A DNA stretch of 64,000 nt from NCBI GenBank assembly GCA_018882965.1, contig VEQY01000006.1, forward strand, positions 1-64,000, written 5' to 3'. The notes beneath the pieces were generated by a model. It did no database searches. It was given only the letters and a program-made list of their open reading frames with translations, and was not told the DNA's origin. Shown one piece after another: positions 45,004 to 54,434 of this stretch. How positions within the stretch are numbered: the stretch's first letter is position 1; every line of letters starts with the position of its first letter. This DNA comes from Mycobacterium sp. GTDB lineage: Bacteria; Actinomycetota; Actinomycetes; Mycobacteriales; Mycobacteriaceae. A program made the position numbers and the translations under genes.

Positions 45004-45881
45004 GCGCCGGGATTCCCGGCCATCTTCTCCAGCCGCGCGATGCGGTCCGCGATCGGCGGATGGGTGGCGAACATCTTGCCGAGGCGTTCCCGGGAACTGA
45101 ACGGGCTGGCGATCATCAGATGAGCTTGGTCGGCGAGTTGCGGGCTGGGCGGCAAGGGGGCTGACTCAACTCCGCCGCTGATCTTGCGCAATGCGGAAGC
45201 CAGAGCCAGCGGGTCGCCGGACAGCTCGGCGCCGGATTCGTCGGCCTGGTACTCGCGCGAGCGTGAGACGGCCAACCGGATCACCGTCGCCGCAATCGGG
45301 CCGAGCAGCGAAACCAGCAGCAGGGCAAGGCCACTGGGACCGCCGCCGTTGCGATTACCTCCGCCGAATGCTCCGGCGAACATCGCCATGTTGGCCAGAC
45401 CGGTGATCACCGAGGCCAGGGCTCCGGCGACGCAGGAGATGAGGATGTCGCGGTTGTAGACATGGGAGAGTTCGTGTCCCAGAACCGCACGCAACTCGCG
45501 CTCGTTGAGGATCTGCAGGATGCCGGTGGTGCAGCAGACCGCCGCATTGCGAGGGTTGCGTCCGGTTGCGAAGGCGTTGGGGCTGTCGGTGTTGCTGATG
45601 TAGAGCCGGGGCATCGGCTGGTGGGCGGTGGTCGCGAGTTCGCGGACGATCGCGTAGATCTGCGGCGCCTGCACCTCGGTGATGGGTTGGGCTTTCATCG
45701 CGCGCAATGCCAGCTTATCGGAGTTGAAGTAGACGTAGACGTTCATGCCCACCGCGAACAGCACCGACAGCCACAGGACCGACCGGTTCTGGAAAAGCGC
45801 ACCGATGAAGACGATCAGCGTGGACATCCCGACGAGCAGGAAGAACGTCTTTATCCGGTTGGTGGTCGGATGCCAGGTCAT
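45000..45881 (-). CDS. htpX: Membrane zinc protease HtpX
   Basis: Integral membrane metalloprotease of 293 residues for quality control of membrane proteins. Two N-terminal membrane segments ([19 protein letters not shown] and [18 protein letters not shown]), the zinc motif [11 protein letters not shown] near 135, two further hydrophobic segments, and the third-ligand region [17 protein letters not shown] near 212. GGAGG lies 8 bases before the ATG. It matches M. tuberculosis Rv0563. It is probably cotranscribed with grcC1 upstream (66-base gap). Confidence 0.95.
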   Translation of the reverse strand: MTWHPTTNRIKTFFLLVGMSTLIVFIGALFQNRSVLWLSVLFAVGMNVYVYFNSDKLALRAMKAQPITEVQAPQIYAIVRELATTAHQPMPRLYISNTDSPNAFATGRNPRNAAVCCTTGILQILNERELRAVLGHELSHVYNRDILISCVAGALASVITGLANMAMFAGAFGGGNRNGGGPSGLALLLVSLLGPIAATVIRLAVSRSREYQADESGAELSGDPLALASALRKISGGVESAPLPPSPQLADQAHLMIASPFSSRERLGKMFATHPPIADRIARLEKMAGNPGA

Positions 45882-45947
45882 TGTCGCCTCCTCGATTGCC
45901 CGTCCGGCAGCGTAACGCCGCAGCAGACCCGGAGAGTTCCCATCCGG

Positions 45948-46955
45948 CTAACCGTGCCGGTCGACGGTGTAGTCCAGCAGTGAGGCGAGTGCCCGGCGTC
46001 CCGGGACGTCAGGAAGCCCGGCCAGCTCCGCACGGGCCTGCGTGACATATTGCCCGACCGTGGCCTTGGCCGCGGCGATCCCGCCCGACGCCCGCAGCAG
46101 AGCCAGGGCCTCAGCCAGCGCCTCGTCGTCCCGTACGGGTCCGCTGAGCAGCTCACGCAGTCGCCGGGCATGCGGGCCGGTCTCCTGAAGCGCGAACAGC
46201 ACCGGTAGCGTGTGCACCCCTTCGCGCAGGTCTGTGCCCGGCAGCTTCCCGGACTCGTCGGGGTCGCTCTCGATGTCGATGATGTCGTCGGAGATCTGGA
46301 AGACCGTCCCGACGATTCCGCCGAGCCGGGCCAGCCGCTCGATCTGGTCGTCGTCCGCCCCGGAGAACGTGGCACCGAAACGGCCTGAGGCGGCGATCAG
46401 GCAGGCGGTCTTCTCCGAGACCACTTTGAGGTAGTGCGAGACGGCGTCGTCGCCGTCGGCGGCGCCCTTGGTCTCGCGCATCTGGCCGGTCACCAGCTGG
46501 GCGAAAGTCTCGGCGATGATGCGGACGGCGTCCGGGCCCAGACGTGAGACCAGGCGCGAGGCCGTCGCGAACAGATAATCGCCGGCCAGGATCGCGATGT
46601 TGTTGCCCCAGCGGGCATTGGCCGACGGGGCGCCGCGGCGCACCTGGGCCTCGTCCATGACGTCGTCGTGGTAGAGCGTGGCCAGGTGGACCAGCTCGAT
46701 GACCGCACCGGCGACGGTCACCTCCCAGGAGTCAGGACGTGGGCCGACGTGGGCCGAGAGCACGGTGAACAGCGGCCGGAACCGCTTCCCGCCGGCTTCG
46801 AACAGGTGCAGCACGGCCTCGGTCATCAGCTCGTCGGCGGCGTGTAATTCGGTGGCGATCAGGTCGTCGACGCGGGCGACGCCCTCGCGGACGCTCGCCG
46901 CGAAGACAGGGTCGCCGAGGTCCACTCCCGCCACCACGCTCGCCGGGGTCCGCAT
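45948..46955 (-). CDS. grcC1: Polyprenyl diphosphate synthase GrcC1
   Basis: Trans-prenyltransferase of 335 residues that extends allylic diphosphates with IPP. The first Asp-rich motif is in LYHDDVMDEAQVRRG (DDxxD near 94-98) and the second in FQISDDIIDIESD (DDxxD near 223). GGKRFRP binds diphosphate. Its place beside menJ and the men genes suggests it makes the menaquinone side chain (inference). The ATG at 46955 lies 6 bases after TATGTT. The longer frame extends over the divergent menJ and is discarded. Confidence 0.92.
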   Translation of the reverse strand: MRTPASVVAGVDLGDPVFAASVREGVARVDDLIATELHAADELMTEAVLHLFEAGGKRFRPLFTVLSAHVGPRPDSWEVTVAGAVIELVHLATLYHDDVMDEAQVRRGAPSANARWGNNIAILAGDYLFATASRLVSRLGPDAVRIIAETFAQLVTGQMRETKGAADGDDAVSHYLKVVSEKTACLIAASGRFGATFSGADDDQIERLARLGGIVGTVFQISDDIIDIESDPDESGKLPGTDLREGVHTLPVLFALQETGPHARRLRELLSGPVRDDEALAEALALLRASGGIAAAKATVGQYVTQARAELAGLPDVPGRRALASLLDYTVDRHG

Positions 46956-46961
46956 CCACCC

Positions 46962-46967
46962 AACATA
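46962..46967 (-). promoter_or_regulatory. -10 hexamer TATGTT, leaderless start of grcC1
   Basis: TANNNT with 6 bases (GGGTGG) to the ATG at 46955. Only 21 bases separate the grcC1 and menJ start codons. On the menJ side CATACT lies 7 bases before its ATG. Confidence 0.55.
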
Positions 46968-46976
46968 CTGGTAGGG

Positions 46977-48212
46977 ATGGGTACACAAGAGCCAGAGGTC
47001 ACCGCCGAAGTCGCCGTCGTGGGTGCCGGGCCGTCCGGATCTGCTGCCGCTGCCTGGGCGGCCCGGTCCGGCCGTGAGGTGGTGGTCATCGATGCGGCCG
47101 AGTTCCCGCGGGACAAGGCGTGTGGTGACGGACTGACACCCCGGGCCATGGTGGAACTGCGTCGGCTGGGCCTGGGTGATTGGCTGGACGGCCATATCCG
47201 TCACCACGGGTTGCGGATGGCGGGTTTCGGGGCCGACGTGGAAGTGCGCTGGCCCGGTCCCTCGTTCCCCGCCGTCAGTTCGGCGGTGCCACGCACCGAG
47301 CTCGACGATCGAATCCGCAAGGTCGCCGAGGAGTCAGGCGCGGGGATGCTGCTGGGGCGTAAGGCGGTCGGCGTTTCGCAGGACACGGCCGGCCGGGTGG
47401 ACGCCGTACTGCTCGACGACGGAACCCGGGTCCGGTGCCGATGGTTGATCGTCGCCGACGGCGCGCGGTCGCCGCTGGGCCGGATACTGGGCCGCCAGTG
47501 GCATCAGCAGACGGTGTACGGGGTGGCCGTGCGGGGCTACCTGGCCTCGCCGCGCTCGGCAGAGCCGTGGATCTCCTCAGACCTGGAATTGCGTTCTCCC
47601 GACGGACAGGTCTTGCCGGGCTACGGCTGGATCTTCCCGCTGGGCAACGGCGAGGTGAACATCGGCGTCGGCGCCCTGGCGACGGCCAAGCGCCCCGCCG
47701 ATGTGGCGTTGCGCAGGCTGATCCGCAGCTACAGCGACCTCAAGCGCGCGGACTGGGGTTTCCGCGAGGCGCCGCGGGCAATGGCGTCCGCGCTGCTTCC
47801 GATGGGTGGCGCGGTATCGGGAGTGGCGGGCCCCAACTGGATGCTGATCGGCGACGCCGCGGCATGTGTGAACCCACTCAACGGTGAGGGTATCGACTAC
47901 GGCCTGGAAACCGGGCGACTGGCGGCAGACATGCTGGGCAGCACGGAGATGAGCGCGGCCTGGCCCGCGCTGCTCCAGGAGCACTACGGACGTGGCTTCT
48001 CGGTGGCGCGGCGACTGGGACTGCTGCTCACCGTCCCCCGGTTCCTGCCGCTGACCGGTCCGGTAGCGATGCGCTCGACCACTCTGATGGCCATCGCGGT
48101 GCGAGTGATGGCCAACCTCGTCACCGAGGAGGACACCGACTGGGTGGCCCGCATGTGGCGGACTGCCGGTGCGGGTTCACGTCTTGCGGACCGGCGAAAG
48201 CCGTTCAGCTAG
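46977..48212 (+). CDS. menJ: Menaquinone reductase MenJ (geranylgeranyl reductase family)
   Basis: FAD-dependent reductase of 411 residues that saturates one isoprene unit of the menaquinone tail, giving MK-9(II-H2) in mycobacteria (known for Rv0561c). The FAD motif [17 protein letters not shown] is at 15-31, the family marker [13 protein letters not shown] near 47-59 and the second FAD motif [25 protein letters not shown] near 296. It diverges from grcC1 by 21 bases. Its end overlaps the convergent menG by 8 bases. Confidence 0.93.
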   Translation: MGTQEPEVTAEVAVVGAGPSGSAAAAWAARSGREVVVIDAAEFPRDKACGDGLTPRAMVELRRLGLGDWLDGHIRHHGLRMAGFGADVEVRWPGPSFPAVSSAVPRTELDDRIRKVAEESGAGMLLGRKAVGVSQDTAGRVDAVLLDDGTRVRCRWLIVADGARSPLGRILGRQWHQQTVYGVAVRGYLASPRSAEPWISSDLELRSPDGQVLPGYGWIFPLGNGEVNIGVGALATAKRPADVALRRLIRSYSDLKRADWGFREAPRAMASALLPMGGAVSGVAGPNWMLIGDAAACVNPLNGEGIDYGLETGRLAADMLGSTEMSAAWPALLQEHYGRGFSVARRLGLLLTVPRFLPLTGPVAMRSTTLMAIAVRVMANLVTEEDTDWVARMWRTAGAGSRLADRRKPFS

Positions 48213-48897
48213 CCGGTTTTTGGGCGGTGTGCAGTGCCACGATACCGCCCGTGAGGTTGCGCCATGCGGGCTGCGACCAACCCGCCTGCTCGATCTGGGC
48301 GGCCAGGGTGGTCTGGTCCGGCCAGGCCCGGATGGACTCGGCGAGGTAGACATACGCCTCTGGATTGCTCGAAACCGCGCGGGCGATGCGAGGCAGCGCC
48401 CGCATCAAGTACTCCTTGTAGACGGTTGACAGCACGCCGACGGTAGGGGTGGAAAACTCGCACACCACGAGCCGCCCGCCGGGTCGGGTCACCCGCGCCA
48501 TCTCGCGCAGCCCGGCGACATGGTCGGCGATGTTGCGCAGGCCGAAGCTGATCGTCACCGCGTCGAACACGCCGTCGCCGAACGGGAGTCGGGTTGCATC
48601 GGCGGCGACCTTGGGCACCGCCCGCAAGTGGCCGGCGTGCAGCATGCCCACGGAGAAGTCCGCAGCCAGGCACCATGCGCCGGATCGGGCGCACTCGACG
48701 GTCGACACCGCGGTTCCCGCCGCCAGATCCAGCACGGCATCGCCCACACCGACGTCGAGCGCCGTTCGGGTGACCCGGCGCCAGTAGCGGTCGCGGCCGA
48801 GCGAGAGCACGGTGTTGGTGCGGTCGTATCGCCGTGCCACCGCATCGAACATCGACGCCACGTCGCGGGGATCCTTGTTCAGCGAGGCGCGGCTCAT
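48205..48897 (-). CDS. menG: Demethylmenaquinone methyltransferase
   Basis: SAM-dependent methyltransferase of 230 residues (UbiE/MenG family) for the last ring step of menaquinone synthesis. [26 protein letters not shown], the SAM motif [10 protein letters not shown], and [36 protein letters not shown] with [12 protein letters not shown] are family hallmarks. The ATG overlaps the stop of the DUF3592 gene (ATGA), so it ends the men operon. Annotated menH in older M. tuberculosis literature (Rv0558). Confidence 0.95.
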   Translation of the reverse strand: MSRASLNKDPRDVASMFDAVARRYDRTNTVLSLGRDRYWRRVTRTALDVGVGDAVLDLAAGTAVSTVECARSGAWCLAADFSVGMLHAGHLRAVPKVAADATRLPFGDGVFDAVTISFGLRNIADHVAGLREMARVTRPGGRLVVCEFSTPTVGVLSTVYKEYLMRALPRIARAVSSNPEAYVYLAESIRAWPDQTTLAAQIEQAGWSQPAWRNLTGGIVALHTAQKPAS

Positions 48898-49376
48898 TTC
48901 TGCTCCACCCGTACCAGCGCGGCGAGGACGGCTCCGCCGATGATCCACGACATCACCGCGAGCGAACCGGCCGGGATGATCGCCAGGGCGGCGTTGCGGT
49001 CCTTGACGCGGACCAGATTCGGGCTGTTGCGGTCGTACTCGACGTAAATCCGCATGCCGTCGGACAGCTCGGAGGGGTAGAGCACTCCGAGTTCGGGGCG
49101 GTAGGTCACACGGTCGGGTGTGACGAACTCGATCGTCGAGCGGCGCGGGCCCGCCGAGAGGACTTCGGCCTCGGCGGTGCCCATGTTGCGTTCGATCTGC
49201 CGGTCGTTGCGCCAGGCGCCCGCGACCAGAAGCAGCGACTGCAGCGTGACGACCGCGATGATCACCCACACCCCGGTCTTGGCCCAGCGCAGTGCCCGCC
49301 TCCTGGCGGTGTCGGGGGAGTCGGGGTCGCGCCTGGGCAGGGCGGCGTGCAGCAGGCCGGGCAGCCTGCTGGTCAC
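48894..49376 (-). CDS. DUF3592 membrane protein in the men operon
   Basis: Protein of 160 residues with two membrane segments ([19 protein letters not shown] and [22 protein letters not shown]) flanking an exported domain ([25 protein letters not shown], ...[18 protein letters not shown]) that fits DUF3592. The GTG start overlaps the menD stop (GTGA) and its stop overlaps the menG start, so expression is locked to menaquinone genes. It matches Rv0556 in position. A role in quinone synthesis is suggested by context only. Confidence 0.85.
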   Translation of the reverse strand: MTSRLPGLLHAALPRRDPDSPDTARRRALRWAKTGVWVIIAVVTLQSLLLVAGAWRNDRQIERNMGTAEAEVLSAGPRRSTIEFVTPDRVTYRPELGVLYPSELSDGMRIYVEYDRNSPNLVRVKDRNAALAIIPAGSLAVMSWIIGGAVLAALVRVEQK

Positions 49377-51007
49377 AGGGCCGCCCGGATATCGGCGTGC
49401 AGCCGGCGCAGCGTGGAGCGGTCGGCCTTGACCTCCAGGACTCGCATACCCTCGTGCTCCTCGTCGAGTGCCGGGCCGAGCTGGTGGACCTCGATCTGCC
49501 GCGCATCGACGTGGTAGGCCCGGCAGAGGGCGCCGACGTCGACGTCGTGCGGGGCGCCGAACACGCGTGACGACACGTCGGAGAATCGTGGATCGCCCTG
49601 TTCGAGGAGTTCGAAGATGCCGCCGCCGTTGTCGTTGGACACCACGATGGTCAGGTTGCGCGGGGTCGGCTCGGTAGGGCCGATCAACAGTCCCGAGGAG
49701 TCGTGGACGAACGTCATGTCGCCGATCAGGGCAACGGTGCGGCCGCCGTTGTGGTCGTGGGCCAGCGCGGCGCCGATGGCGGTCGAGACCGTGCCGTCGA
49801 TGCCCGCGACGCCCCGGTTGGACCGCACCGCGATGCCGTGAGTGTCCAATCCCACCAGGGCGGCGTCGCGCACCGGGTTGGAGGCACCGAGCACCAGCTG
49901 GTCGCCCGGGCGCACCGCAGAGGCAACGGCGGCGGCGACATGCAGGCCGGTGGCCAGTGGATGGGTGGCCAGTTGTTGGCGGACGACGCCGAGGGCGTGG
50001 CGGTTGGCCTGCGCGCAACGCCGCAGCCAGTCCGGGTCGGGAACGCCGACGGTGTCCGCGCGGGTTCCGGTGGCCGTCGAGTTGCCCGAGACGTCCGGCC
50101 AGCGCGGTCCGGTGGTCAGCGCGAAGACCGCGACAGCGGGATCGGCCAGCAGCGCCGACACCGGCCGGTGCAGCGTCGGACGACCCAGCATGATCACCTG
50201 CCGGGGGCGCAGGGTGAGCAGGGCGAGCGGGTGCAGCGGGTTCGCCGCGGGCGGAGCGGTCGGCTCGGCGACGGTGGGCAGCCCGGCCAGATTCGGATGC
50301 TCACCAGCCCCGTGTCCGGCGATGACCACGGTGTCGGGGGTGAGGTCGATGCGCAGCGGCTGGTCGAACGTCACCGGCGGGGTGAAGGTCCAGGGACTGC
50401 CGTCCGGCCGGCCCGCCGGCACGTCGGCGGCGTTCGAGTCCTGATCGGGCACCAGGGGCTCCCGCAACGGGATGTCGAACTGCACCGGCCCCGCGTTGGC
50501 CGATCGGGCCCCGGTGGCAGCAGCCAGGACGCGACAGGTCGCCGATCGCCACTGGGCATTGAGGCTGTCCAGCCGGCCGTCGATCTCGGCCGCCAGTCCC
50601 AGGCTGACCGCCGAACGTACCTGGGTGCCAAAGTATCCCAGCTGCTCCATGGTCTGATTCGCTCCAGTGCCGAGCAACTCATAGGGCCGGTTGGCGCTGA
50701 GCACGATCAACGGAACCCGGGCGTAGTTCGCCTCGACGACCGCCGGCCCTAGGTTGGCGACCGCCGTGCCCGACGTCATCGCGATCGGCACCGGTCGCCC
50801 GCTTCCGACCGCCAAACCGATCGCCAGGTAGCCGGCCGTGCGCTCGTCGATGCGGACGTGCAACCTCAGTCGCCCGGCCCGGTCGGCGTCGGCAAGAGCG
50901 AATGCCAGCGGGGCGTTGCGTGAGCCGGGACACAGCACCACGTCCCGCACGCCGCCGCGCACCAGCTCGTCGACAACGACGCAGGCCTGCACCGTCGAAG
51001 AGTTCAC
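49373..51007 (-). CDS. menD: SEPHCHC synthase MenD
   Basis: Thiamine-diphosphate enzyme of 544 residues joining isochorismate and 2-oxoglutarate. The N-terminal [61 protein letters not shown] and the C-terminal TPP site ([29 protein letters not shown]) are diagnostic. It starts with GTG, 69 bases after bpoC. MenF (isochorismate synthase) is not in the window. Confidence 0.95.
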   Translation of the reverse strand: MNSSTVQACVVVDELVRGGVRDVVLCPGSRNAPLAFALADADRAGRLRLHVRIDERTAGYLAIGLAVGSGRPVPIAMTSGTAVANLGPAVVEANYARVPLIVLSANRPYELLGTGANQTMEQLGYFGTQVRSAVSLGLAAEIDGRLDSLNAQWRSATCRVLAAATGARSANAGPVQFDIPLREPLVPDQDSNAADVPAGRPDGSPWTFTPPVTFDQPLRIDLTPDTVVIAGHGAGEHPNLAGLPTVAEPTAPPAANPLHPLALLTLRPRQVIMLGRPTLHRPVSALLADPAVAVFALTTGPRWPDVSGNSTATGTRADTVGVPDPDWLRRCAQANRHALGVVRQQLATHPLATGLHVAAAVASAVRPGDQLVLGASNPVRDAALVGLDTHGIAVRSNRGVAGIDGTVSTAIGAALAHDHNGGRTVALIGDMTFVHDSSGLLIGPTEPTPRNLTIVVSNDNGGGIFELLEQGDPRFSDVSSRVFGAPHDVDVGALCRAYHVDARQIEVHQLGPALDEEHEGMRVLEVKADRSTLRRLHADIRAAL

Positions 51008-51076
51008 CCCTACAGCCTGACACAGGAGGCGCCCTGTGGAAAAAGCGTGCCCCGGTGACGCGGTGGGCCGCCGGGG

Positions 51077-51865
51077 TCAGATCAGCGTGCCTGCGAAAAA
51101 CTGCAGAACCGCCGAGTTGACCTGGTCGGGACGCTCCAGGAATCCGAGATGACCGGCGTTGGCGATCTGGACGTAGCGAGCGCCGGGGATGGCATCGGCG
51201 ACCTCCCGACCCAACGCGGGCGGGGTGATGATGTCGTCGGCAAACCCGATGACCAGCACCTGGTTGGTAATAGATCGGTAAGCGGAGAGCCGGTTCTCCC
51301 GGGGTGCCACCGTCGCCTGAGCCCGCCAGCCGGGCGTGCGCTTGAGCGGGAAGGCGGTGAACATCTCCATCCACTCGGTGACGGCCTTCTCGTCGTGGAT
51401 GGTCTTCGGCGAGAAGTTCTCCAGGATGCGAACCTTCGCCCCGTAGGCCGTCGGAAGGTCGATGGTGGAATCGAGCAGTTCCAGATCCGCGTCGCGGAAG
51501 ATTTTGCCGACCGGGCTGATACGGCCGCGGGTTCCCATCAGCACCGCCTGGCGCACCAGTTCGGGCCGGGCCAGCATCAGTTCCTGGGTGATGAACGAGC
51601 CCATCGACATCGCGACCACGCGCGCGGGACCACCGGCCACCGACTCGATCAGCTCGGCGGTATCGGCGACCATCTGGTCGGTGGAGAAGCCATCGGCGCT
51701 CTCGGTCGCGCCGATGCCGCGGTTGTCGAAGGTGATGCAGCGATAGCCGGCCGCGACGAAAGCCGGGACCTGATGGATGTGCCAGGTCCGTCCCGCCCCC
51801 CCGGTGCCTGCGACGAACAGCACGGGGTCGCCGGAGCCGACGTCGTCGTAGGCCAGGTTGGTCAC
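51077..51865 (-). CDS. bpoC: Alpha/beta hydrolase BpoC, possible missing MenH
   Basis: Hydrolase of 262 residues. The nucleophile elbow is VVAMSMGSF (S near 97, with Ala in place of the first Gly), the Asp lies in FADDIITP and the His in NAGHLGF. Annotated as non-haem bromoperoxidase in M. tuberculosis (Rv0554), a label that in this fold is usually unreliable. Its GTG overlaps the menC stop (GTGA) and menD follows, so it sits where an alpha/beta-hydrolase enzyme (SHCHC synthase, E. coli MenH) is otherwise missing. That role is inference. Confidence 0.85.
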   Translation of the reverse strand: MTNLAYDDVGSGDPVLFVAGTGGAGRTWHIHQVPAFVAAGYRCITFDNRGIGATESADGFSTDQMVADTAELIESVAGGPARVVAMSMGSFITQELMLARPELVRQAVLMGTRGRISPVGKIFRDADLELLDSTIDLPTAYGAKVRILENFSPKTIHDEKAVTEWMEMFTAFPLKRTPGWRAQATVAPRENRLSAYRSITNQVLVIGFADDIITPPALGREVADAIPGARYVQIANAGHLGFLERPDQVNSAVLQFFAGTLI

Positions 51866-52839
51866 CCGCACGACGCTAGCAGCGCATGGCAGGCACGGAC
51901 GCGCGCGATCCACCAGTCGCGCCGGGCCGGGTCCGCAGCCAGCGCTGTCAGCCGGTCCGGGTCGGGACGCACCCGGACGACGTGCGGGTCGACCGCGAGG
52001 AACCCGTCATGTGGCGTGAGGTCGGCAACATCGGCTCCGAAGAGCCGGCCGGTGCCCAGCCCGCAGGCGTGTTCGAGACGGGGTAGCGCGGCCGCCGCGG
52101 CGACGCCCGCCGCGATGCCCACCGCCGAGTCGAGGGCGCTGGAGATCACGACCGGGACGTCGATTCGCCGGGCGATGGCCAGCAGTGCCGCGACGCCGCC
52201 GAGGGGGGCGACCTTGAGCACCGCGAGGTCCGCCGCGCCAGCACGCACGACGGCGAGCGGATCCTCGGCTCTGCGAATGCTCTCGTCGGCGGCTATCGGC
52301 ACGCTGACCCGCCGCCTGACCTCGGTCAGTTCCGCCACGGTCCGGCACGGCTGTTCGATGTACTCCAGCGGGCCGTCGGCGGTCAGCGCCCGCGCGGCGG
52401 CAACCGCCTCGTCCACGGTCCACCCGGCGTTGGCGTCCACCCGCACGGTGGGAATCAGCGCCCGAACGGCGTTGACGCGGGCGATGTCGTCAGACAGCGT
52501 CTGCCCGGTTTCGGCGACCTTGACCTTCGCGGTGCCGGCACCGGGAAAGCGGGCCAGCACCTCGGCCACCTCGGCGGCGGACACCGCGGGGACGGTCGCG
52601 TTGATCGGGATCCGCTCGCGGCGCGCGGGCGGGAGGTCCCGGTAGGCCGACTCGATGCCCGCCGCCAGCCAGTGCCGCGCCTCCTCGGGCGGGTATTCGG
52701 GGAATGCTCCGAACTCGCCCCAGCCCGCCGGACCGTCGATCAGCGCGACCTCGCGGACGGTGATGCCCCGGAAACGCACCCGCATGGGCAGGGCGACGAC
52801 GTGCAGCCGGCTCAGCAGGTCATCGAGCGCAGGCAGCAT
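51862..52839 (-). CDS. menC: o-Succinylbenzoate synthase MenC
   Basis: Enolase-superfamily dehydratase of 325 residues. Catalytic KVKVAE (KxK near 112), metal ligands in VDANAGW, EQP and AADES, and the opposite Lys in VLKVAP are all visible. The ATG overlaps the upstream acyl-CoA synthetase stop (ATGA). The 71 residues of open frame upstream are within that gene and are discarded. It matches Rv0553. Confidence 0.93.
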   Translation of the reverse strand: MLPALDDLLSRLHVVALPMRVRFRGITVREVALIDGPAGWGEFGAFPEYPPEEARHWLAAGIESAYRDLPPARRERIPINATVPAVSAAEVAEVLARFPGAGTAKVKVAETGQTLSDDIARVNAVRALIPTVRVDANAGWTVDEAVAAARALTADGPLEYIEQPCRTVAELTEVRRRVSVPIAADESIRRAEDPLAVVRAGAADLAVLKVAPLGGVAALLAIARRIDVPVVISSALDSAVGIAAGVAAAAALPRLEHACGLGTGRLFGADVADLTPHDGFLAVDPHVVRVRPDPDRLTALAADPARRDWWIARVRACHALLASCG

Positions 52840-54416
52840 CAGATAGCGCGGTCTTGGTTCTCCCAGTAGGGCTTCCGCAGATCCCGCTTGAGCAGCTTGC
52901 CGGTGGGGTTGCGGGGCAGCACCTCCATGATGTCGACGCTCTTCGGACACTTGTAGCGGGCCATCCGCTCCCGACACCACTCCAGGAGTTCCGGCTCGGT
53001 GGCGCTGGCTCCGGCGCTCAACTCGACGACCGCCTTGACCGACTCGCCCCACTTCGGATCGGGGATGCCGAAAACCGCGGCGTCGAGCACCGCGGGATGG
53101 TCGGTGAGGACCCGCTCGACCTCCACCGAGTAGATGTTCTCGCCGCCGGAGATGATCATGTCCTTCAAGCGGTCCTCGACGAAGACGAAACCGTCGGCGT
53201 CGACCCGGCCGATGTCACCGGAACGGAACCATCCGTCGGCGGTGATCGCTTCCGCGGTGGCATCGGGCTTGTTGTGATAACCCTTCATCAACTGTGGTGT
53301 CCGGAACCACAATTCGCCAGCCTCTCCGGGCGGCGAGTCCTGCAGGGTGCCGGGGTCGACCACCCGGATCTCGACGTCGCGGGCCAGCTGTCCGGCGCTG
53401 ACCAGCCGATGCTCGTTGACTTCGTCGCGGTGCGCCTCCGCGGTCAGTTGGGTGACCGCCCCGCACACTTCGGTCAGCCCGTACACCTGAACGAAGTCGG
53501 TGTCCGGGAAGGCTTTCAGGCCTGCCTTGAGCAGCGCGGGTGCCATCGGCGAGGCGCCGTAGACAAAGGTACGCAGCTTGCGGAATACGTTGATCGCGTC
53601 GGAGCCGGCCTCGAGGACCTTTCCCAGCACGGCGGGTACCAGGAAGGTGCGAGTGGCACCCTGCATGATCGCCATCGCCAGGGTGGGGCCGTCGGCGTCG
53701 CGGGTGATGATGGTGGGTACTCCGGCATGGATGGCGAACTGCACGAACGAGGTTCCACCGACATGGAACAGTGGCATCGCCACCAACGTCATGTCGTCGT
53801 CGGCGAACTCGAAGGTGCCTGCGTTGAGGGTGTGCGCGATCAGATTGGCCTGGCTGAGCTTGACGCCCTTGGGATGTCCCGTCGTACCCGAGGAGTACAT
53901 GATCACGCAGACGTCGTCCGGCTCGACGTCGGCACCTCGGCCCCGGGGAGTGGCTGCCGCCAGGATGGCCTCGTACTGATCGCCCTCGCCGCCCTCGGGG
54001 GTGACCTCGATGACGTGCTCGACATGGGGTAGCCGGTCGCGGATCTTGTCGACGTTGCCCATCAGCTCCTCGCCGACGACGAGCAGCTTGGCGCCCGAAT
54101 CGTTGATGACGTAGTCCATCTCGTCGCCGGCAAGACGGAAGTTGATGATCGCGGTGGCAGCCCCCAGCGAGGCGGCTGCCAGCGTGGTCTCGATGCAGGC
54201 CGGGTGGTTCTTGTCCAGGAATGCCACCGCGTCGCCGCGGCCGATGCCGCGCTCGGCCAGCGCGCCTGCCAGCCGGCGCACCCGGTCGTTCCACTGCGAC
54301 CAGGTCCAGGTGCGGCCCAGGTAGGTGAACGCCACGCCGTCGGGTCTGTGCTGAGCCCAGTAGGTCAACCGGTCATCGAGAAATCGGGGTTCGGGGGGTT
54401 CGGAATCAGCGGCCAT
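52839..54416 (-). CDS. Acyl-CoA synthetase (AMP-forming) leading the men operon
   Basis: Adenylate-forming ligase of 525 residues. The ATP motif is YSSGTTGHPKG near 173-183, followed by YGLTEVCG, the SGDIGRVDADGFVFVEDR hinge and IISGGENIYSVEVE. The C-terminal catalytic Lys is in PTGKLLKRDL. This resembles medium/long-chain FadD proteins rather than o-succinylbenzoate ligase, which is encoded separately (menE). It overlaps menC by 4 bases, an arrangement I do not remember from M. tuberculosis, so its link with menaquinone is open. No ribosome-binding site is clear. Confidence 0.85.
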   Translation of the reverse strand: MAADSEPPEPRFLDDRLTYWAQHRPDGVAFTYLGRTWTWSQWNDRVRRLAGALAERGIGRGDAVAFLDKNHPACIETTLAAASLGAATAIINFRLAGDEMDYVINDSGAKLLVVGEELMGNVDKIRDRLPHVEHVIEVTPEGGEGDQYEAILAAATPRGRGADVEPDDVCVIMYSSGTTGHPKGVKLSQANLIAHTLNAGTFEFADDDMTLVAMPLFHVGGTSFVQFAIHAGVPTIITRDADGPTLAMAIMQGATRTFLVPAVLGKVLEAGSDAINVFRKLRTFVYGASPMAPALLKAGLKAFPDTDFVQVYGLTEVCGAVTQLTAEAHRDEVNEHRLVSAGQLARDVEIRVVDPGTLQDSPPGEAGELWFRTPQLMKGYHNKPDATAEAITADGWFRSGDIGRVDADGFVFVEDRLKDMIISGGENIYSVEVERVLTDHPAVLDAAVFGIPDPKWGESVKAVVELSAGASATEPELLEWCRERMARYKCPKSVDIMEVLPRNPTGKLLKRDLRKPYWENQDRAI

Positions 54417-54434
54417 ACCGGCCAGCGTGCCACG

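Noticed and set aside
52839..54416. menE as name for the acyl-CoA synthetase at the head of the men operon
   Set aside because: A shorter ligase typical of mycobacterial MenE is present at 62660-63817, and this one looks like FadD proteins.
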